The position numbers were made by a program, and so were the translations under genes. The notes beneath the pieces were generated by a model. That model had not been told where the DNA came from and ran no database searches. It saw nothing but the letters and a program-made list of their open reading frames with translations. Source: Amphiura filiformis (Eukaryota; Echinodermata; Ophiuroidea; Amphilepidida; Amphiuridae). Taken from it: a stretch of 64,000 nucleotides of DNA. This document shows, in pieces, positions 59,172-64,000 of the stretch (within the stretch, counting starts at the first letter, position 1; the number at the start of each line of letters is the position of its first letter). The stretch is from contig NC_092640.1 in the NCBI RefSeq assembly GCF_039555335.1, forward strand, positions 30,572,204 to 30,636,203. Reading direction: 5' to 3'.

Positions 59172-59362
59172 TGGGCTGATCCATTTGATCCATACAACCC
59201 CTATGGAAGACATGACCTTTTAAATCTCCCACACAGGGGGTGTAGATTTTAAATCGAATCACCCATTCGGGTAACTCCCATTTGAAATTCACACTCCCTG
59301 TGTGGAAGATTAAGGTCATGTCTCCAATAGAGGGTGTATGGATTTCAACTGGAATAGCCCAT
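59172..59362. repeat. Palindromic repeat family, copy 3
   Basis: Related to 2391-2550; downstream of gene A. Confidence 0.65.
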
Positions 59363-59389
59363 TGCCCAAAGTACCGACAGATGGAGTGC

Positions 59390-59608
59390 AAACTAAAGTT
59401 TGTTCGGTTTATATAAGGTGGAAAAAATACGACTCATAACACCGTGTATTGATATAGGATGGCATGAATGCCTACGCTAGTTGTGTGTTGCGTAACTGGC
59501 GCACGCTTATGTTAATTTATGTGAGCGTTAGTTGGGACTTAATTGATGCGCGCAGTAACAAAAGCCGAATAATTTCCGCCTTATATAAGCCGAACAAACT
59601 TTAGTTTA
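59390..59608. mobile_element. AAACTAAAGTTTGTTCGG MITE, intact (219 bp)
   Basis: About 34-bp inverted ends (AAGTTTGTTCGGTTTATATA). The split copy is at 26977-27665. Confidence 0.8.
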
Positions 59609-60239
59609 CCTCTGGAGTCTGGATGGTTTTGATTATAAAAGTGCATGGTAGTTTGTATTGTGAGTGCAATGCATTGTGTCAGCAATAATGCTGAGCATTT
59701 ATGGCTTCGAAATTCAAATTTTCAAGGCACTCATTTCAAAGGGTATGAAGGCCACTATGTACTGAAGAATGCTTTGATATTGAGGGCGTCCAAGTCTAAT
59801 GGCAACAGAGGCCATGGCCTCAGTGAATTTTGAGGTCTGAAGCAATAAATGCTGCAGGTACACTTTTTTGGTCTCTATATGTGACAAGCCAATATGGCAG
59901 ATTTACCATAGCATTAGGCACAGGATCTCTTTGATAATGTCAGACAAGGAGCTAAAATGCTGCACAATTACTGGTTTGGTACTTAACAAATGCTGCACAA
60001 CTACCGGTTTTGTATGTACTTAACTATGAAGGCCATTTATGGTATTCCAATGTTTGTTTTATCAGGAAAGTTATGCCATACGTGTACTAGAAATATGTGA
60101 TCAGATTAGTGGGTTTTATTCTGTTATAATTATGATAATCTTAAAACAACAATCTTAAAAGTTGATGTATATGTCAAAAAGGGTTTTGGCGTAGAGAAAC
60201 AAATAGAATTTAGACAGTGTCCAGGAAAGCGAAATCTCG

Positions 60240-60446
60240 CAATGGGCTGTTCCATGTCCAGTTGAAATCCATTGTACATGCACCCCTATGGAAATCATGT
60301 TTTGATTCTTTCACACAGTGGGTGTGAATTTCAAATGTGGTTTACCTGAATGGGTGACTCCACTTGAAACCTACACCCACAGTGTGGGATATTAAGAACA
60401 TGTCTTCTACAGGGAGTGTATGGATTTCAAATTGAATAGCCCCAAT
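60240..60446. repeat. Palindromic repeat family, copy 4
   Basis: Related to 2391-2550 with more divergence. Confidence 0.6.
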
Positions 60447-63231
60447 GCATTGCCAGATTTGAGCAGGTAAAATCAAAATCAAATTGCACTGAAGATTAGC
60501 AAAGTGTGTGGAGTTAGTAGCTAAGTTGTGAAATTATTCAAATTCAAGGTGTGTTAAAAATTATTTGCACCAAAATTTAGTGAAGTGTACAATATGCATG
60601 GAGTTAATAGCAAAGTTTTAAAAGCATTCAGATTCAATGTGTGTTAAAACTTCATGGAGACTGTGATGTGAGATTTGCATGTCCTAATAATCAAAGTTGC
60701 TATGAATAGAAGTGACTTTTCCTTGAAATGTTGTCAAAAGAATAGAGATAACCTGGATGTATTTTAATGAGGTTTGTCCTTAAGGGTCACTGCGGGGTCA
60801 TTTTGAAATGCTGGTTTCAACCTTAAACCAAGCGCCAAGATTTTGGGCGTGTATATAGATGTGAAAAACAAAAAATATCAATGATTCAGTTGATATCATG
60901 TGCTGCATTCCAAATTTTCTCAGTATTTTTATACAATTTTTTATGTTTCTTATTTTGGTACTATCAGTATTTATGTTGCAGCTGAACTTTTTCACAAGTG
61001 TTTCTAGAAGGAAATTAAGACTACTAACCCAAAGATATTTAATAGATATGTGATTGATCTCATTTATGCCAAATTAAGTTTTGCTAGTAATATTTTTTTA
61101 TTGAGCTTTTTGGATATTTTTGAAGAAAAAAATTGTGAATTGGGAGAATCATACTATATGCTTGTGCAATGAAAATCTCACCCAATTTTGGACTTTTTAT
61201 ACTTTTTTTAAGGCACGCGTCACTTGAATGTCGCTATATTAATTTATCTTTGATTATATTCTGAGTGGGATTTTGGATCTAAATTGGATATCAAGCAAAC
61301 CAATTATCTTTCTTTTAATCTATCAACACAGGGTTGACACTACTGCATATATCTAGCTATTATATGTATGTCAATTTAATGTCAACCATATGACATTAAT
61401 TGATAATGCTTAACTTATTTACTAACTTTCACATTTTAACAGGGTAATAGTGGGCACTTAACAGTGTAGGGTGTTTGTAAAACACCATAATTTTAATTTT
61501 AACTGGGTTATATAGAGGGCACTTAGAGTGTAGGGTGTTTGTAAAATACCATTTTTGTATGATGTAGTGTAAGTATTTATTTGAAAAGCAAAACATTCAT
61601 GAACTTTTTATTTAGTTGTAGAGTCAATGAAAGCAAAGTACACTTTAACTTGATATGTGGCTGGGATTTGAAGATGTGAATTGTATTGTTCTAGATTTCC
61701 AAATCAGCAATTGAATTGTCTGTAATTTGCGAGTTTGCTTTGCTTTGGACCAGGGGTGGATTTTGCTACCATTTACAATGCATCATAAGTCTTCCTTCCT
61801 TCCTTGCTATATTCATGCTATATTTACTTCGCAGATCAAGTATTATCGCCAGCGCTTAACATGCGTAATTTACTATGAACTATACATAATCCTGTAATCT
61901 TGGATTGAGTGGAGACAGAAGATATCAGAACCGGGGATGATCCCCCTTCTCCTTTCGTATAGCTCTGACACAAGTGTTGACTCCTGTACACAGGACCACC
62001 AGCTTTACACAACTGCCCAAACCACAAGATGCTGTTCATACACTACCTGCATATGCTAGGCAGTGTATGGGAATGAGAAAGAATTCTACAAGTATGTTCC
62101 GCACTGCTCCACAACCAGTGAAATTATCAAACACTGATCAACTAACAATCCATTGTAGCTCTCTTTGTGGAAGGGTTCTAGTTATAATTGGTTTGGGATT
62201 TGCGCTGGGTTTAGGACTAGTGATGCATTGTCACTCTTAGTAAAATTGATCCCTGGCATGATAATGTTGCAGGAATGTTCAGTTCAGTGGTGTAGCAATG
62301 GAGGGCATGTGAACCTGGCACCATCTCGGTGGGGAGGGCACTGAATCATCCAATTTCGGCACTCCGTGAGATCGATTCTGCACTCCTAAGCAAAGATCAT
62401 TTTAAGACCAAAATTTAACTTGATTATAACCAAATTAGTATTTGTACAATTTGTGCACGGAATTGTTTTGGAAATTTGGAGGCGTCATTTTATATCCTTG
62501 CCCTAGGCACCTCAACCCCCTAGCTACGCCACTGGGACTGTTAACCATGATTAGACATGTGTATAAATCTTTGCATATATTAAATGTATATTGTCAATCA
62601 TAAAGGTAGATAGTGTATCAAATATAGACGAACCGATGGCTGAAATTGGCTCAAAAAGTAATCGGCAATTCTCGTACAAGAATGCATATGCTGAAATATG
62701 AAATAAAAATATGAAATACATAATAAAAATCACACAAGGAAGCCTTTTGAGATACGACATGTGAAGCAGACGACGATATGACATCATGCATTGCACCATG
62801 GGAAGATTATAATGAGCCATAATGGCCTCAATTCAAATGGCACAGTTCACTAACCTACATTAAAGCCATATTATAACATTTCTGTAAAAATAGATTAGTT
62901 TCCAGAAAATGTTAGCTTTTACTGTCAGATATGTCCCTTTTAATTTTGAGCCGAACAAGTGAGGTAAAGCATAGAAAATTGGAATTTACTACTAGCGCCC
63001 ATGCATGTTACTCCCGAGGTTGTAATATGGTACGATCCTCGGGGTGTGTGTGTATGTGTCACAAAGTACTCTGTGGTATGTGTATACTGCACGCCGTTTA
63101 CGACTGTGCATACGTGTTTGACTAATATTTCCATCGTAATAATAAAACGCCGGTTTCATCATTTTATTCAAAATCTCGGATTTTGACAAAACTACAGCAC
63201 CTAAAGTCTTGATTTTTGCAGAGTATCTTTA
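60447..63231. other. Gene A 3' flank, no gene recognised
   Basis: AT-rich. A ~55-bp unit (AGTGTAGGGTGTTTGTAAAA) is repeated at 61464 and 61527. A possible hAT MITE with CAGTGG/CCACTG ends lies at 62285-62534 without a clear target duplication. Confidence 0.4.
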
Positions 63232-63901
63232 TTAAGGGCTCTAAAATGAGCGTTTATTGCGTTTCGACAGTATTTTTTGTGGGACATGAGAGCACCTCAG
63301 ACCTATCGAATTGCATTCTGAATACGAAGCAATTCTTTCTGATATCAAATAATTTTATTTTTTTGAAAATCACAATATAATACAAATTTTATGACAAATT
63401 TTAAAAATTTGATATTTTTCAAATTTTGATATATAACACTCCTCGAAGTAAATTATATAAATCTAATGACATATTCTTAAAGTGTATGTTGCAGGGAGGA
63501 AAAGCCGACGGTCAATTGAAAATTTTGACCTTTCATATTGAAGATATGGATTTTTTTCCCAAAAAGACCTAATTTTTTTGGGTGTTTTGGGAAAAAAATC
63601 CATATCTTCAATAATGAAAAGGTCAAAATTTTCAATTGATCGTCGACTTTTCATCCCACCTACATACACTTTAAGTATAAATCATCAGATTTATAAAGTT
63701 TACTTCAAGTACTGTTAAATATCAAAATATCGATTTTTAATGATTTGCCATAAAATGTGTATTAAATTGCGAATTTCAAAAAATCAAAATTATTTGATAT
63801 CAGAATGACATTCTTCGTATTCAGAATGCAATTCGATATGTCTGATGTGCTCTAATGTCCCACAATAAATACTGTCCAAACGTTCATACCCCAGCCCTTA
63901 A
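63232..63901. mobile_element. TTAA-flanked foldback MITE, copy 2 (670 bp)
   Basis: Begins TTAAGGGCT, ends AGCCCTTAA; same structure as 1129-1800, with the central hairpin at 63525-63620. Confidence 0.85.
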
Positions 63902-64000
63902 GTACATTACAATCGTGTAAAAACCAGAATTTAAAATGTTTTTGAGGGCGTTCTCCTCAGCAAATGTTATAATATGGCTTTAAGTATTGTATTGTATTCA

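Overview
The window is a stretch of animal nuclear genome: AT-rich, intron-bearing, with long spacers full of transposable-element debris. The protein family present, the GT-AG introns, the TTAA and 8-bp target-site MITEs and the abundant acatgta-type words suggest a marine invertebrate. An echinoderm or hemichordate is my best guess, but the species is not provable from the sequence.

Two protein-coding genes can be supported, and both are ELOVL very-long-chain fatty acid elongases. Gene B lies on the minus strand at the left: first coding exon 13072-13138, second 5494-5681, with the rest presumably past the left edge. Gene A lies on the plus strand at the right (47575-58671) and is complete from start codon to stop. 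The two are divergent (head to head) with about 34 kb between their start codons. Their first two coding exons have matching length and phase (67 or 66 nt, then 188 nt), so they are paralogues with an inherited exon plan.

The most notable observation is in gene A. Its sixth coding exon is present twice, at 54312-54439 and 57301-57428. Both copies are 128 nt, both run from phase 1 to phase 0, and their peptides are about 67% identical. Using both or neither breaks the frame, so one gene can make two elongases differing only in the membrane segment that carries the N-x-x-x-H-x-x-M-Y-x-Y-Y motif. Exon 1 of gene A is one base short relative to gene B and to the elongase reading frame. This is either a real lesion, a sequence error, or a sign of an unseen upstream start exon.

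Between and inside the genes the DNA is mostly mobile elements. About a dozen insertions carry 8-bp target duplications (hAT type). Others are TTAA-flanked foldback elements, TA-flanked mariner-like elements with decayed transposase pieces, 3' ends of non-LTR retrotransposons, tRNA-like SINE heads, and several layers of nesting, notably 17.6-23.8 kb and 30.9-38.1 kb. A tandem array of ETS plus DR1 nuclear-receptor-like motifs (13454-14260) lies just upstream of the start exon of gene B.
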